Notes: generated by a model not told the origin, from the letters alone. A stretch of DNA of 64,000 nucleotides from Pseudoalteromonas aliena SW19 (GCF_014905615.1 NZ_AQGU01000025.1:620001-684000); one strand, 5' to 3'. Positions 9,100 through 18,908 are shown, counted from the stretch's first letter. Numbers and translations are program-made.

Positions 9100-9153
9100 C
9101 TTTGAAAGTTATCGTTTAGACGTCTAGCTGTCAAGCATTTAATAATTTATGAG

Positions 9154-10401
9154 TTAAATAAAACTGCCCATATAATACGAGCCCGCATATCCAACCGTGT
9201 AACAAATTAATAAATGCAGCGATAAACGCAAGTAGCTCATAAAGGTAAGCGCTTTAACTTTACTCATAGCAATAATGCCCGCAGCCGAGCCAATGATCAG
9301 CATTGAACCGCCCACGCCCGTTGCATACGTAAACGACAACCAGTGTTGTTGGCTCATTACTATATCTGCTTTTAATAAAGCAGCAGTAAGCGGTACGTTA
9401 TCGACCCCTGCTGATAATATGCCCATTAAGTAGTTTGCGTACTCGGGTGCCATTACCGTGTATAGATCGGTAAATTTACTTAGCATACCAATTTCTTTTA
9501 GTGCGCCAACAAGCAGCAGTACACCAACAAAAAATAGCAATGTGTCGTATTCTATATCGCGAACAAAGTCGATTATGTCTTTGTTTATGTCTTTTTTCCG
9601 CATTAAAAATTGCGCGACTAAAAACATCACTGATAAGCCAAACAAAAAGGTAAGTAAAGGCGGTACGCTGTAAATTACACTCAGGGTAAGTGTGCTCACT
9701 ACGGTAGATAAAAATATAACAGCAATGGTAATGTCGGTTTTTTCTATTCGGGTTTTACCCGCACCAGCAAACTCAACACGCCCTTTCATACCGATAGACA
9801 ATAGCGCAGCTAGTAGCATAACACTTGCAAGTGCTGGCGCGATAAGTAGTAGTAAATGACCTATGGTTACTTTGCCATCTAAAAATATCATCAGTGTGGT
9901 TACGTCACCGGTTATTAGCGATACCCCACCTGAGTTAACCCCAAACACGATAAGCGTGGCATATTTAATGAGTTTTTTAGGTTCAAGTTTTAACGACATT
10001 ACAACGGCTAAAGAGATAAGCGTAGCCGTTACATTATCTGAAATCGACGAAAACAAAAACGCAAAGCCACCTACCAAAAACATGAGCTTTTTTTCGCTAA
10101 TGCTTTTTGGCATAACACGATGAACAATATTTTCTATAAACCCTTTTGAATTTAAATACGCGACAAAGGTCATTGCAGCCATTAAAAATAGCCATAATGA
10201 GGCAATTTCTAAAATATTTTCGTTAAGGAGGTGTTGAACTGAATCGGAGCTTTGTCCGTGAAGAGGGTAGATAAAAAGAAGAATCCAGCAAAGCGTACCA
10301 AAAAATAATGTAGTTTTAGCTTTGTTGACATGGATTATATCTTCTATAACGATGAGCAAAAATGCAATCGCTATCAGGGTTAGAATAGTCGAGGAAACCA
10401 T
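9154..10401 (-). CDS. nhaD: Na+/H+ antiporter NhaD
   Basis: NhaD expels sodium in exchange for protons across the inner membrane, as expected in a marine bacterium. The 415-residue protein is hydrophobic throughout, with about 11-12 membrane segments. The paired family motifs are present: FSSISDNVTATLIS near residue 115 and SAGVDNVPLTAALLKAD near 335, each with an aspartate in a broken helix. The start ATG follows GAGG-type purines poorly and no signal peptide is obvious. It is monocistronic with its own terminator. Confidence 0.92.
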   Translation of the reverse strand: MVSSTILTLIAIAFLLIVIEDIIHVNKAKTTLFFGTLCWILLFIYPLHGQSSDSVQHLLNENILEIASLWLFLMAAMTFVAYLNSKGFIENIVHRVMPKSISEKKLMFLVGGFAFLFSSISDNVTATLISLAVVMSLKLEPKKLIKYATLIVFGVNSGGVSLITGDVTTLMIFLDGKVTIGHLLLLIAPALASVMLLAALLSIGMKGRVEFAGAGKTRIEKTDITIAVIFLSTVVSTLTLSVIYSVPPLLTFLFGLSVMFLVAQFLMRKKDINKDIIDFVRDIEYDTLLFFVGVLLLVGALKEIGMLSKFTDLYTVMAPEYANYLMGILSAGVDNVPLTAALLKADIVMSQQHWLSFTYATGVGGSMLIIGSAAGIIAMSKVKALTFMSYLRLSLHLLICYTVGYAGSYYMGSFI

Positions 10402-10623
10402 GGTAGATAAACAACCTTTGATATAGTTTTAAAGAACACGCAAAACAGAACCTTTCGCATGTGTCTGTTTTCGGCGCGGATTTTAGCACTGCCGCCGTGC
10501 AAAAACTATTATTAAATGGTCTTAAAAACGAATACTATATACAGACAAGGTTAATTAAAAACACGTAATAATGAGTATAAACTCGATACTCAATAATAAA
10601 ATACTAGGATGTAGTAACGCCTT

Positions 10624-11895
10624 ATGATCCCAGCAAAAAAGCTACTTAATACCTTAACCGAACATTGGGGTGTATTAGAGCTGTTATTTAAACGTTTTAA
10701 AATGGCTGACTTTAGCCTAAAAGACGTACAAAACGCGATTAAGCAAAAGCAACCTACGTGGTCAAACGAACGCATTTATAAAGAAACAAATCGTTTATTA
10801 AACCAAGATATTTTAATTCCACTGGCTAAATCTTCTCAACTTGAAATAAATCGTGCCATTGCCGATTTTGCTACTTTTTTACTGCAAGAAGAGCACTTAG
10901 GCTTAGCGCAAGAAATTAGCGTATTAGTCGACGACCTAGCCCGTTTAGGTAACCGCCTAGATAGCGCTGGCGAAATAGAAGACTTTGACGATTTACGCCG
11001 CTACAGCCGTATTATGGATGATCGGGTGCGTAAAATAATGAAGCTATACGCACACAACGAAAATGCGATTTTAAACATTGTTGAACAAGCTAAATCTAAC
11101 AATGCCGTGCAATCGCTGCAAAAGCGTTATAAAGCGGTAACAGAAGCGTTTGACGAATACATAGAGCCAATGCTTGAAATGGTTGATATTCGCGGTGATT
11201 TTCATGCGTGTTTTACCCTCATTGAAGAGCAAATAAGTAAGCAAATACTACACATTGAGCGTTCAGGTAAAGCCTACAACGACAAACGTATGCTTGAGCA
11301 ACTGCGTACTCGTATACTCGAAATGCATTTAATGGGCAGAGAAAGTTTACGTAAAAGTGCCGACATGCTTATGCCACTGCGCGAAGAGCTACGCCGTAAT
11401 AACTTAATTACTCGCCAAGCATCAAAAGTACTTGGGCTTGTGCGTAAAAATGGCGTAGACAACATGCTAAGCGCAGTACAGCCACACTTTGTGAGCGATG
11501 CACAGCGATACTCGCTTGGTCAGCAACGCCATATTGTGGCTTACATGGCAAGCTTGGTTGAATTTGAGCACGAAGAATACCAGTTACCCGATCAACAAGA
11601 TGTGCCTGCATTTGTAACGCCTAATATTCCTGACTACAACGATGTTAAAACCAGCTTTGCTAAGCGCTTTAATAAAAAACGCAAAAAGCCGCAGCCCTTG
11701 CTGCAATTTTTAGACGAAAGCTATCCAGATCTCGATGCCGACGAAATGCTATTTTTGTATCAAAAATTAGTCAGCGACAGCGATATTAAAATAATTCAAA
11801 GCGATGAAAAAGCCCGCGTAAACATTGCCGGTCAGTACTTTTCTTTATATCCATTTAATTCAGAGCCTCAGTTAGATACAAAGGCAGATAAGTAA
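10624..11895 (+). CDS. mksF: MksF-like kleisin subunit of an MksBEF condensin
   Basis: First gene of a three-gene condensin operon. The 423-residue, mostly helical protein has a winged-helix-like N-terminus and a charged C-terminus, as expected of the kleisin that bridges the heads of an SMC dimer. The gene order kleisin, small KITE protein, SMC ATPase matches mksF-mksE-mksB of Pseudomonas aeruginosa and also the jetA-jetB-jetC part of Wadjet systems. Assignment rests on length, order and the clear ATPase downstream rather than on a sharp motif here. The next gene starts 5 bases after the stop. Confidence 0.8.
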   Translation: MIPAKKLLNTLTEHWGVLELLFKRFKMADFSLKDVQNAIKQKQPTWSNERIYKETNRLLNQDILIPLAKSSQLEINRAIADFATFLLQEEHLGLAQEISVLVDDLARLGNRLDSAGEIEDFDDLRRYSRIMDDRVRKIMKLYAHNENAILNIVEQAKSNNAVQSLQKRYKAVTEAFDEYIEPMLEMVDIRGDFHACFTLIEEQISKQILHIERSGKAYNDKRMLEQLRTRILEMHLMGRESLRKSADMLMPLREELRRNNLITRQASKVLGLVRKNGVDNMLSAVQPHFVSDAQRYSLGQQRHIVAYMASLVEFEHEEYQLPDQQDVPAFVTPNIPDYNDVKTSFAKRFNKKRKKPQPLLQFLDESYPDLDADEMLFLYQKLVSDSDIKIIQSDEKARVNIAGQYFSLYPFNSEPQLDTKADK

Positions 11896-11900
11896 CTCTT

Positions 11901-12464
11901 ATGATAGAAACCACTACAACACACATAAACTTAAACGAGCTAACTCATCTACAAGCCATTAATAAAAAATTAGTAGCGGGTTATCACATTTGCGAGCAAG
12001 ACAACGTAATGTGGCAAGAGCTTGACCAACACATAGAAGACTACACCGCCCTATTTACCGCCCTAGGTCACGATTTAAAACGCGATAGCCGTGGCTTTTA
12101 TTATTTTGGTAGCGACGAAAGCACGCCAAATATGGGCAAAATATCTCGTGCTATCGCACTCACCATTTACATTTTAATTGAGCACTACGCCAATACGGGT
12201 AAAGACCCAATGCGCGCATTGTTTGACGACGTAAACGATTTAGAGCTTATGCAAACGCTGGTGCAAATTAACAAACATTTGTTTGATCAACTTGAGGTGT
12301 TTTCGGGCTCAGATCTGCGCAAAGACGTATACCTGCGCATGGTACGCTTAGGTTTAGCCCGCGAAGTAGAAGGCGGCTTTATGCTACAAGCGCCAATTCA
12401 CCGTTATATTGATGCACTAATGGAAGTAAATGAAGAAACCTACCTAACAGAGGACGAGGAATGA
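11901..12464 (+). CDS. mksE: MksE-like condensin subunit
   Basis: This 187-residue acidic protein lies between the kleisin and SMC genes. MksE/MukE-type (KITE) proteins are winged-helix dimers that bind the kleisin and regulate the ATPase. The C-terminal half (SDLRKDVYLRMVRLGLAREVEGGFMLQAPIHRY) looks like a winged-helix fold. Its stop codon overlaps the start of the SMC gene in an ATGA arrangement, indicating translational coupling and fixed stoichiometry. Confidence 0.82.
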   Translation: MIETTTTHINLNELTHLQAINKKLVAGYHICEQDNVMWQELDQHIEDYTALFTALGHDLKRDSRGFYYFGSDESTPNMGKISRAIALTIYILIEHYANTGKDPMRALFDDVNDLELMQTLVQINKHLFDQLEVFSGSDLRKDVYLRMVRLGLAREVEGGFMLQAPIHRYIDALMEVNEETYLTEDEE

Positions 12465-15235
12465 AAAATCTATATGGACTAAGTAAACTCGCCCTACTTA
12501 ACACCGCAGGCTATGCAAAATGTGTGATCCCGCTTGATAAAAGTAGCTCTATTTGCGCGCCAAATAACACAGGTAAAAGCTCGGTTATTAACGCCCTGCA
12601 GTTTCCGCTTATTAACGATTTACGCTTAACAGAATGGGACGGGCACGATTTAGATGAAACCCGAAAGTTTTATTTTTCATCCGATCAGTCGTACATTTTA
12701 CTAGAAGCTAACCTGCCCCATGGCTCGGTAGTCATTGGCGTTGCAGGACTTGGTAAAATTGCCGGTTACGCGCATCAGTACTTTTGCTACCAAGGAAAAC
12801 TTGATTTAGAGCAGTACACGCAAGGTAAAACCATTATTAAATTTACCAAGCTGTTCAACCATTTAAAATCGCTTAACTACAATCCTATTGAGCTTAAAGC
12901 ACAAGAGCTAAACGCGCTATTGACTGGCGGTGCAACCCCGTTTGACAGCGACATTAACTTAAAAATGATCCCGCTAAATAATGTCCAAGATTCCGCTATT
13001 TATAAAGAAATATTTAGACGTATTCTTAACTTACACAAATTAGGCGCAAGCGATGTAAAACGCTTTATGCTACGCGTGTTTGAACGCCATATGTCAAACT
13101 CTAAGGTCGACTTTTATGAAGTATGGCGCCGCTCGTTTGATAAAGTAAATCGCTCAAAACGCGAACTAAAAGCCCTTGAGTCAATGCAAGAGCCAATAGC
13201 CGCGCTTGAATCAATGCTTGAAAACCAAACCGTGCTTAAAGGTAAATTAGCGGCGTACGCGCCTAAAATTGACCAAGCACTGATTGATTTTGATACCTAT
13301 CAAGAGTCGCAACTTAACGAGCTCGGTATAGCCCTTGAAGATATAGAGCACGAAAAACACGAGTTTGAGCAAAAGCAAAGCCTATATGTACAGCAATCGC
13401 GCGATATAGAGCGCAGACAAACACAAATTGAGCAGTGGTTTTTAGATTACGATGCGCTTAAAAGCGAGTTTGAACTGGTAAATAAAGCCACGCTTAAAAC
13501 CAGCCTGACTCAGTTAAAGCAAGATTACGAGTCGCTTTCGCACTCTATAACCAGCGCACAAGGGCAAAGCCTGCACACGCTTGACTACCGCATTAGCGAA
13601 ACACAAAAACAAATTAAGAGCTTAAAGCTACAACTTAAAAACCTTGAGTTTAATTTGTTTACCCGTATGCGCGAAGACCTCTCTTTAAAAGAAGTAGAAG
13701 AAATATCGCGCATTTTAAACCCAGATATTCTCTCGTTTGCGACCACCACTAACGGCGATATAACCATTGATGACGAAGACGCGTTTGGGGAATTTTTATC
13801 GCTGTTAAGTGAAAACGTTAAAGGCGGCGTATTAACGCTACCAGGCGCGAGCATTAAACTTAAAAAGCTCTCGCCTGTACAAATGCAAAGCGGTGAAAAC
13901 AAAGAGCAATTAACCGCTCAGCTCAGTGCACTTGAGCATTCACTTAAAGAGTTTAAGCAACAACGTGATGTTGCTGCAAACGTTGCCGACAAACAAAAAG
14001 AAAAAGACGCGTTATACGATGAGCTTATGAGCGCAGAAAGCGCGCTAAAACGCTTAGAGCAGTTTGATGTAATGCAGCAGTCAGTTGAAGCGCAAGCCAT
14101 GCTAAAAGAGCAGTTATTAGCTGAGCGCGAACAAGTTGACGACTACCTACAAGATATTCAAAAAAATAGTGGTTCAATTGCCGATCGCCGCTCGCTAATT
14201 AAATCGAAACAAGAGCAAATTAATCGCCAAACTGAGCGCTTACGCCAAGTTAAAAGCGAGCGAATTGACCACACGCTTGACTTATACAGCGGCAAAGTAA
14301 CCCCGTATATGATTGATATTACAGTCGACTTTGATAACTTAAGCGATCTTGTTCATCACTTTAATAAAGACTGCCAAGAGCTGCGTAATTTTGACATAAA
14401 CGTGCGTAATACCTATCTGCATGTATATAACGCCGGTATTACTAAATTCGACAACGAAAACGACGAATATACTAAATACCAAAAGCTGATAAGCGCCTTT
14501 CATAATATTGATAACGAACGCGACGCAGTTGAGCGCCAAGCACGCGTTGCGCTTACCGAAGTGGCCGCAACTATAAAAGGCTTGCGAGAAGATTTAGACC
14601 GACTTCGCCGCGAAATGAACAGCTTTAACAAAGGCATAAGCCAGCACCGAATTTCAAACCTGCAAGCGTTTAAAATTAACGTCATACCGCGCAAAATGCT
14701 GGTTGATAGTATCGATACCATTATCAGCACCTCGCATCAGTTTGAGCAAGGTGACACGCTTGATTTACTGAGCCAAGAACCGTACAGCGAAAGTGCGGTA
14801 AACGAAGCAAAAGATCATTTAATTAAACTCGCCTCAGACAAAGCTGGCCTAACACTTACTGATTTATTTGATATTCGTTTTGAAGTAGTTAACCGCGCAG
14901 GTGAAACTGAGCACTTTGAAAAAATAGATTCGGCGGGTTCGAACGGCACACGTATTACGATTAAGTTATTGTGTGGCATGTTGTTTATTCGCTACTTATT
15001 AAGCGATCAGGAACAAAACCTATACCGTATACCTATTTATATAGATGAAGCAGCTGATATCGATCCACAAAATCAAAAAGCAATTATAGAAACCGCACTA
15101 AGTTTTGGCTTTGTGCCTATATTTGCCTCAGTTAAGCCACAAATAAGTTGTGACTATATCGTGCCTATTCGTTCAGTAAAAGACGGCGCACAAAACTGGG
15201 TAGATGAAAAAGATTGGATTGAAGTTGAACATTAA
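12461..15235 (+). CDS. mksB: MksB-like SMC condensin ATPase
   Basis: SMC-type ATPase of 924 residues that drives DNA loop extrusion or chromosome compaction. The Walker A sequence is APNNTGKSS near residue 35. A long Gln/Glu/Lys/Leu-rich coiled coil runs from about 230 to 760 with a break in the middle. The signature-type stretch GSNGTRITIKLL is near 830 and the Walker B IYIDEAADIDPQ near 870. It is much shorter than MukB (about 1480) and fits the Mks class. No toprim nuclease gene (JetD/MksG) follows; the next gene encodes a lipoprotein. A housekeeping condensin role is therefore favoured over plasmid defence. Confidence 0.85.
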   Translation: MKNLYGLSKLALLNTAGYAKCVIPLDKSSSICAPNNTGKSSVINALQFPLINDLRLTEWDGHDLDETRKFYFSSDQSYILLEANLPHGSVVIGVAGLGKIAGYAHQYFCYQGKLDLEQYTQGKTIIKFTKLFNHLKSLNYNPIELKAQELNALLTGGATPFDSDINLKMIPLNNVQDSAIYKEIFRRILNLHKLGASDVKRFMLRVFERHMSNSKVDFYEVWRRSFDKVNRSKRELKALESMQEPIAALESMLENQTVLKGKLAAYAPKIDQALIDFDTYQESQLNELGIALEDIEHEKHEFEQKQSLYVQQSRDIERRQTQIEQWFLDYDALKSEFELVNKATLKTSLTQLKQDYESLSHSITSAQGQSLHTLDYRISETQKQIKSLKLQLKNLEFNLFTRMREDLSLKEVEEISRILNPDILSFATTTNGDITIDDEDAFGEFLSLLSENVKGGVLTLPGASIKLKKLSPVQMQSGENKEQLTAQLSALEHSLKEFKQQRDVAANVADKQKEKDALYDELMSAESALKRLEQFDVMQQSVEAQAMLKEQLLAEREQVDDYLQDIQKNSGSIADRRSLIKSKQEQINRQTERLRQVKSERIDHTLDLYSGKVTPYMIDITVDFDNLSDLVHHFNKDCQELRNFDINVRNTYLHVYNAGITKFDNENDEYTKYQKLISAFHNIDNERDAVERQARVALTEVAATIKGLREDLDRLRREMNSFNKGISQHRISNLQAFKINVIPRKMLVDSIDTIISTSHQFEQGDTLDLLSQEPYSESAVNEAKDHLIKLASDKAGLTLTDLFDIRFEVVNRAGETEHFEKIDSAGSNGTRITIKLLCGMLFIRYLLSDQEQNLYRIPIYIDEAADIDPQNQKAIIETALSFGFVPIFASVKPQISCDYIVPIRSVKDGAQNWVDEKDWIEVEH

Positions 15236-15331
15236 ACAAAGTGATTAGACTAATATTTAGGACGTTTAAATAATACACATTTTTACTATGTGTGTTATTT
15301 TAAATTAATGCATTTTATTGGAGCAAACGTA

Positions 15332-15883
15332 ATGAAAAACATACTTATTGTTGCAGCGCTAGCACTACTAACAGCCTGTACACAAACCCCAGATTGGGAT
15401 TACGATAAATCGGCCAACTTTAGTAATTTTAAAACATTTGCTTGGGTAGAAAACGCCAGCCTAACCAAAGATACAAATAACTATCAAATTAATGGTCTAA
15501 TGGAAAAACGTGTTCGCACTGCTGTTAATAAAGAGCTGAGCCAAACATTAGGTATGAGCTTAGTGGATGCAGCAAATGCTGATGTACTTGTTAACTATCA
15601 TGCATCGGTAGATAAAGAGCTTGAAATAGATACCTTTAACGTAGGTTACCGCCACAACTGGGGTTACTGGGGCACTGGATTTGAACGCGATACAACCGCG
15701 CGTGAATACGAAGTGGGTACGTTGATTATTGATATTGTAGATCGTGAGTCAAACCAGCTAGTATGGCGCGGCGCAAAAGAAGGCCGTTTAAAGAAAAATC
15801 AATCGCCAGAACAGCGTGAAGCATCAATTAATAAAACAGTGAGCGAAATTTTAAGTAACTTCCCGCCACAAAAACAGCAGTAA
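15332..15883 (+). CDS. DUF4136-type lipoprotein
   Basis: The start chosen is the ATG at 15332, preceded by TGGAG; an in-frame ATG at 15290 would add 14 residues before a perfect lipoprotein signal. From 15332 the protein begins MKNILIVAALALLTAC, with lipobox LTAC and cysteine at residue 16. The mature domain has the pattern of DUF4136 (WDYDKSANFSNFKTFAWV, then LIIDIVDRESNQLVWRGAKEG). Such proteins sit in the outer membrane or periplasm; function is unknown. An intrinsic terminator follows. Confidence 0.82.
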   Translation: MKNILIVAALALLTACTQTPDWDYDKSANFSNFKTFAWVENASLTKDTNNYQINGLMEKRVRTAVNKELSQTLGMSLVDAANADVLVNYHASVDKELEIDTFNVGYRHNWGYWGTGFERDTTAREYEVGTLIIDIVDRESNQLVWRGAKEGRLKKNQSPEQREASINKTVSEILSNFPPQKQQ

Positions 15884-15900
15884 CTTTAAAGTTAGTTTGA

Positions 15901-15928
15901 AAAAGCTCACAGTATGTGAGTTTTTTTA
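15901..15928 (+). terminator. Intrinsic terminator after the DUF4136 lipoprotein gene
   Basis: Stem CTCAC / GTGAG (15907-15921) with loop AGTAT, followed by a run of seven T residues, begins 17 bases after the stop. Confidence 0.75.
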
Positions 15929-15960
15929 TGGGTGCTTGTTTTTGGGACTTTTGAAATAAA

Positions 15961-16216
15961 GCGCTCGTTACGTCAGCAAGCTGCACGTCTACAAAAAAAA
16001 CATCGGATAAACTTTACCTGTAGGCGCTAAGCTTGCTTGCGCGAGAAGCGATAGCTTCTAATTACTTACCTTTACCTAACGCTATATTCAACCTTAAATT
16101 ACGAGCTGCGCTCGTTACGTCAGCAAGCTGTACGTCTACAAAAACACCGAATTAAACTTTACCTGTAGGCACTAAGCTTGCTTGCGCGAGAAGCGACAGC
16201 TTCCAATTAGTTACCT
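15961..16216. repeat. Two direct copies of a dispersed palindromic repeat
   Basis: Two copies begin at 15961 and 16108 (147 bases apart), each running from GCGCTCGTTACGTCAGCAAG to the TTACCT end. Each contains CAGCAAGCTG-ACGTCTACA, a roughly 30-base spacer, then TGTAGGC-CTAAGCTTGCTTGCG and a small palindrome around AGAAGC-GCTTCT. This is the same inverted-arm architecture as the 124-bp array at 1681 and the single copy at 18764, with a diverged sequence. The gap between the lipoprotein gene and msrA holds nothing else recognisable. Confidence 0.85.
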
Positions 16217-16238
16217 AACTTTATTTCAAGTATCAAAT

Positions 16239-16727
16239 TTACGATTTATACTTATTCAATAGCTCAAGCGGTATATGGCAATAGTCATCAGGATGATTAG
16301 TTAAACGGTCTTGATGCTCAGGATCGCTTGGTACGTAATTAGTTAGCGGCTCTACACCTACCACAACTTTATCGGCATCACTTCGCTGGCTTATATAATT
16401 GCTAGCAACCTTTAAATGATCTTGGCTTTTGCTATAAATGGCAGTGCGATATTTAGGGCCTACGTCATCCCCTTGTTTGTTAATACTATACGGGTCAATA
16501 ATTTCAAAAAAGAAGCCAATCAGCTCGTTTAAGCTAACCACTTTTGTACTAAATATTACTTTTACACACTCAGCATAACCGTCGTATTCGCCCTGTGTAT
16601 TATCATTTGTTCCATTAGCCCGCCCTGCTTCAGTACTTATTACACCAGGTAAGTGCTTTAAAAATTCTTGTACACCCCACAGGCAGCCACCAGCAAAGTA
16701 AATAGTATTTTGTTGTGTCGTATCCAT
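16239..16727 (-). CDS. msrA: Peptide methionine sulfoxide reductase A
   Basis: MsrA repairs oxidised proteins by reducing methionine-S-sulfoxide. The chosen start gives MDTTQQNTIYFAGGCLWGVQ; an in-frame upstream start at 16796 would add 23 hydrophobic residues with no support. The catalytic cysteine is in GGCLWG near residue 15 (GCFWG in most homologs). Other MsrA blocks are EYDGYAECVKVIF, FFEIIDPYSINKQGDDVGPKYRTAIY and the C-terminal SDPEHQDRLTNHPDDYCHIP. At about 162 residues it is the compact single-domain form without an MsrB fusion. It stands alone on the minus strand. Confidence 0.9.
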   Translation of the reverse strand: MDTTQQNTIYFAGGCLWGVQEFLKHLPGVISTEAGRANGTNDNTQGEYDGYAECVKVIFSTKVVSLNELIGFFFEIIDPYSINKQGDDVGPKYRTAIYSKSQDHLKVASNYISQRSDADKVVVGVEPLTNYVPSDPEHQDRLTNHPDDYCHIPLELLNKYKS

Positions 16728-16903
16728 TATAAATGTTACCCAATAAATAAAGTGTAAATGGTTATCAAATGCAGTTATTAACAAATTAATGTACAATCGC
16801 GCACAAAATGACTGCTGTTACATTTAGTTATTTTATCATGCTCAAATATAAGCTTTGAAATTAATTGTAACCGCAGCTACAAATAAAAAATGATGAGAAA
16901 CAC

Positions 16904-18757
16904 ATGAATCGCACACCACACCTTATAATACCTGCAATATTATGCAGCGTTACTGCATTTGCTAATGCTAATACGCTATCTGATGAGTCGGCAATCGAGA
17001 AAATAACGGTTGAGGCCTCACCCACTGCAAATAAGTTGCCAGTAGGTACATTCGACTCGCCTATTTCTAATTTAGAATATGACCCCCGAGTTGACCTTCA
17101 ATCGCGTAATATGGCTGAGGCGCAAGCTGATGTAACTATACGCGGCGGTATTTTCGAAAACACCGGTTTTAGAGTAGGAAGCGCTACCCTGCTTGACCCG
17201 CAATCTGGTCATTATTTTGCTGAAATCCCTATTGCACCGCAAATGCTGACAGGACCTTATATTTTAACAGGCGCCGATAACGCACTGCTCGGTATGAATA
17301 GCTCTGTAGGCACGGTTTCATTTGGCTGGAAACCAATTATTACAGGCGGCAGTATATCGCTTGGTACTGGCACAAATGACTTTAATCTTCAAAGCATTCA
17401 TGCTGCTAAAAACACACAACTTGATAGTTTAACTAACTATACTCTGGGCTTTGAAGGTGAGTATTCTCACTCGCAAAGTGATGGAACCATTGATAATGGT
17501 GACCATGACTTTTCGCGCGCCTCAGCTCGCGTGCAATTAGCAAGCGAGGACAGCCAAACCGATTTATTTTATGGCTCGCAAGATAAGTTTTTTGGCTGGC
17601 CTAACTTGTACACCCCTTTTGGCGTTAACGAAACTGAAGATTTAGAAACCCGCCTTTGGATGCTTAATCACAAGCAAAGCTACGCTGATAACAGTAACTT
17701 TGAAGTATCGGCGTATTATCGTACCCATGACGATCACTATATTTACTCGCGCGAAAATCCTAGTGCATTTGAAGCTTTTCATAAAAGCGACGTTAAATCG
17801 CTTGGACTTTCGGGTCGCCATGCACAAAGCGATGCACTGGCAATAAATTACTCAGCACAATTTATTGATGACGCGATTGAATCAACAACACTTGAAAACA
17901 ACTTTACCTCACGAAAGTATTATAAATTAAGCGTATTGCCTGAATACCAAATGGTGCTTGAGGATAATAAACAACTTACATTTCGTTTAGGTGCTGCGTT
18001 TGACGATACAAATAGAGACGACTCTGAACTGTCACTCATTGGTGATGTAACGCTAAATACACAAAACAGCGAAGGTTTTGAGCGCACGTTTTATTTATCT
18101 TATGCACAAGCAAGCCAAGTTGCAGGCTATACCGCCATTGGCGGCAGTGATTCTGGTGGATTATTTAGAAGTAATTACAACCTTAAGCGCGAAACCACTT
18201 CAAACTTGGAGCTAGGTTTATTACTTGAAGAACAAAGCTGGCAGTTAAACTCGGCTATTTTTTATCGCAAAGATAATAACTTAACCGATTGGACCTTTAA
18301 CTTTGATTCAACTTCAGCGCGCTTTGCAAACCCAGTTGATATTGATACTGCAGGGGTTGAATTTTTAGCGACTAAGCACTTTGATACGGCAAAACTTATA
18401 GCAAGCTACACCTATTTACATAAATCAGAAAACTACGGCGTAGCCGATATTGATGCCAGTTTTTACGCATTAAACTTTCCTGATCACCGTTTAACACTTG
18501 GCGCTGTGTACAACCCAACTGATATTTTAGAATTTAGAATAGATAACGAATGGCGTACACAACACAAAAATGCACTTAGAAACGGCAATGACAACGCGTT
18601 ATTTACCCAGCTAACGCTTAGAATAACTCCGCCACAGTTGAGTAATTTATTTATCACCTTAGCGGCAGATAACTTATGGGATGAGTCGTTTGAAGAAATA
18701 CCTGGTACACCTGGGCGCGGTGAACAATACACGTTAAGTGCAACGTATAGCTGGTAA
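16904..18757 (+). CDS. TonB-dependent outer membrane receptor
   Basis: This 617-residue outer-membrane transporter starts with a signal peptide (MNRTPHLIIPAILCSVTAFANA, cleavage near 22-24). A TonB-box-like EKITVEA near residue 32 follows, then a plug domain (residues about 45-160, with ADVTIRGGIFENTGFRVG) and a beta-barrel ending in an aromatic residue (TYSW), typical of barrel insertion. Such receptors import siderophores, cobalamin or glycans using TonB energy. The ligand is not evident: no riboswitch or linked uptake gene is seen. A GATGAGA ribosome binding site precedes the ATG. Confidence 0.88.
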   Translation: MNRTPHLIIPAILCSVTAFANANTLSDESAIEKITVEASPTANKLPVGTFDSPISNLEYDPRVDLQSRNMAEAQADVTIRGGIFENTGFRVGSATLLDPQSGHYFAEIPIAPQMLTGPYILTGADNALLGMNSSVGTVSFGWKPIITGGSISLGTGTNDFNLQSIHAAKNTQLDSLTNYTLGFEGEYSHSQSDGTIDNGDHDFSRASARVQLASEDSQTDLFYGSQDKFFGWPNLYTPFGVNETEDLETRLWMLNHKQSYADNSNFEVSAYYRTHDDHYIYSRENPSAFEAFHKSDVKSLGLSGRHAQSDALAINYSAQFIDDAIESTTLENNFTSRKYYKLSVLPEYQMVLEDNKQLTFRLGAAFDDTNRDDSELSLIGDVTLNTQNSEGFERTFYLSYAQASQVAGYTAIGGSDSGGLFRSNYNLKRETTSNLELGLLLEEQSWQLNSAIFYRKDNNLTDWTFNFDSTSARFANPVDIDTAGVEFLATKHFDTAKLIASYTYLHKSENYGVADIDASFYALNFPDHRLTLGAVYNPTDILEFRIDNEWRTQHKNALRNGNDNALFTQLTLRITPPQLSNLFITLAADNLWDESFEEIPGTPGRGEQYTLSATYSW

Positions 18758-18763
18758 CTAGTA

Positions 18764-18862
18764 ACGTAAGCAAGCTTCACGTCTACACAAACACTCACAC
18801 ACCTCCACGTTGGCGGTAGACGTGGAGCTTGCTCATGTGAAAAGCGCAGCTTTTAATTACTT
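18764..18862. repeat. Single copy of the dispersed palindromic repeat
   Basis: The sequence GTAAGCAAGCTTCACGTCTACA, a spacer ending GGCGG, then TAGACGTGGAGCTTGCTCATGTG and AAAAGCGCAGCTTTTAATTAC. It matches the junction of two neighbouring units in the 124-bp array, showing that the unit is probably the inverted arms around the spacer. It lies directly behind the receptor gene and could form a hairpin. Confidence 0.85.
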
Positions 18863-18908
18863 AAAAGTGTTCAAGTAAATTGGCATCAAACACACGGTTA
18901 AACTTCAA

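Noticed and set aside
10624..15235. Complete Wadjet (JetABCD) defence system
   Set aside because: The toprim-type JetD gene is missing downstream and upstream; only the condensin part is present.
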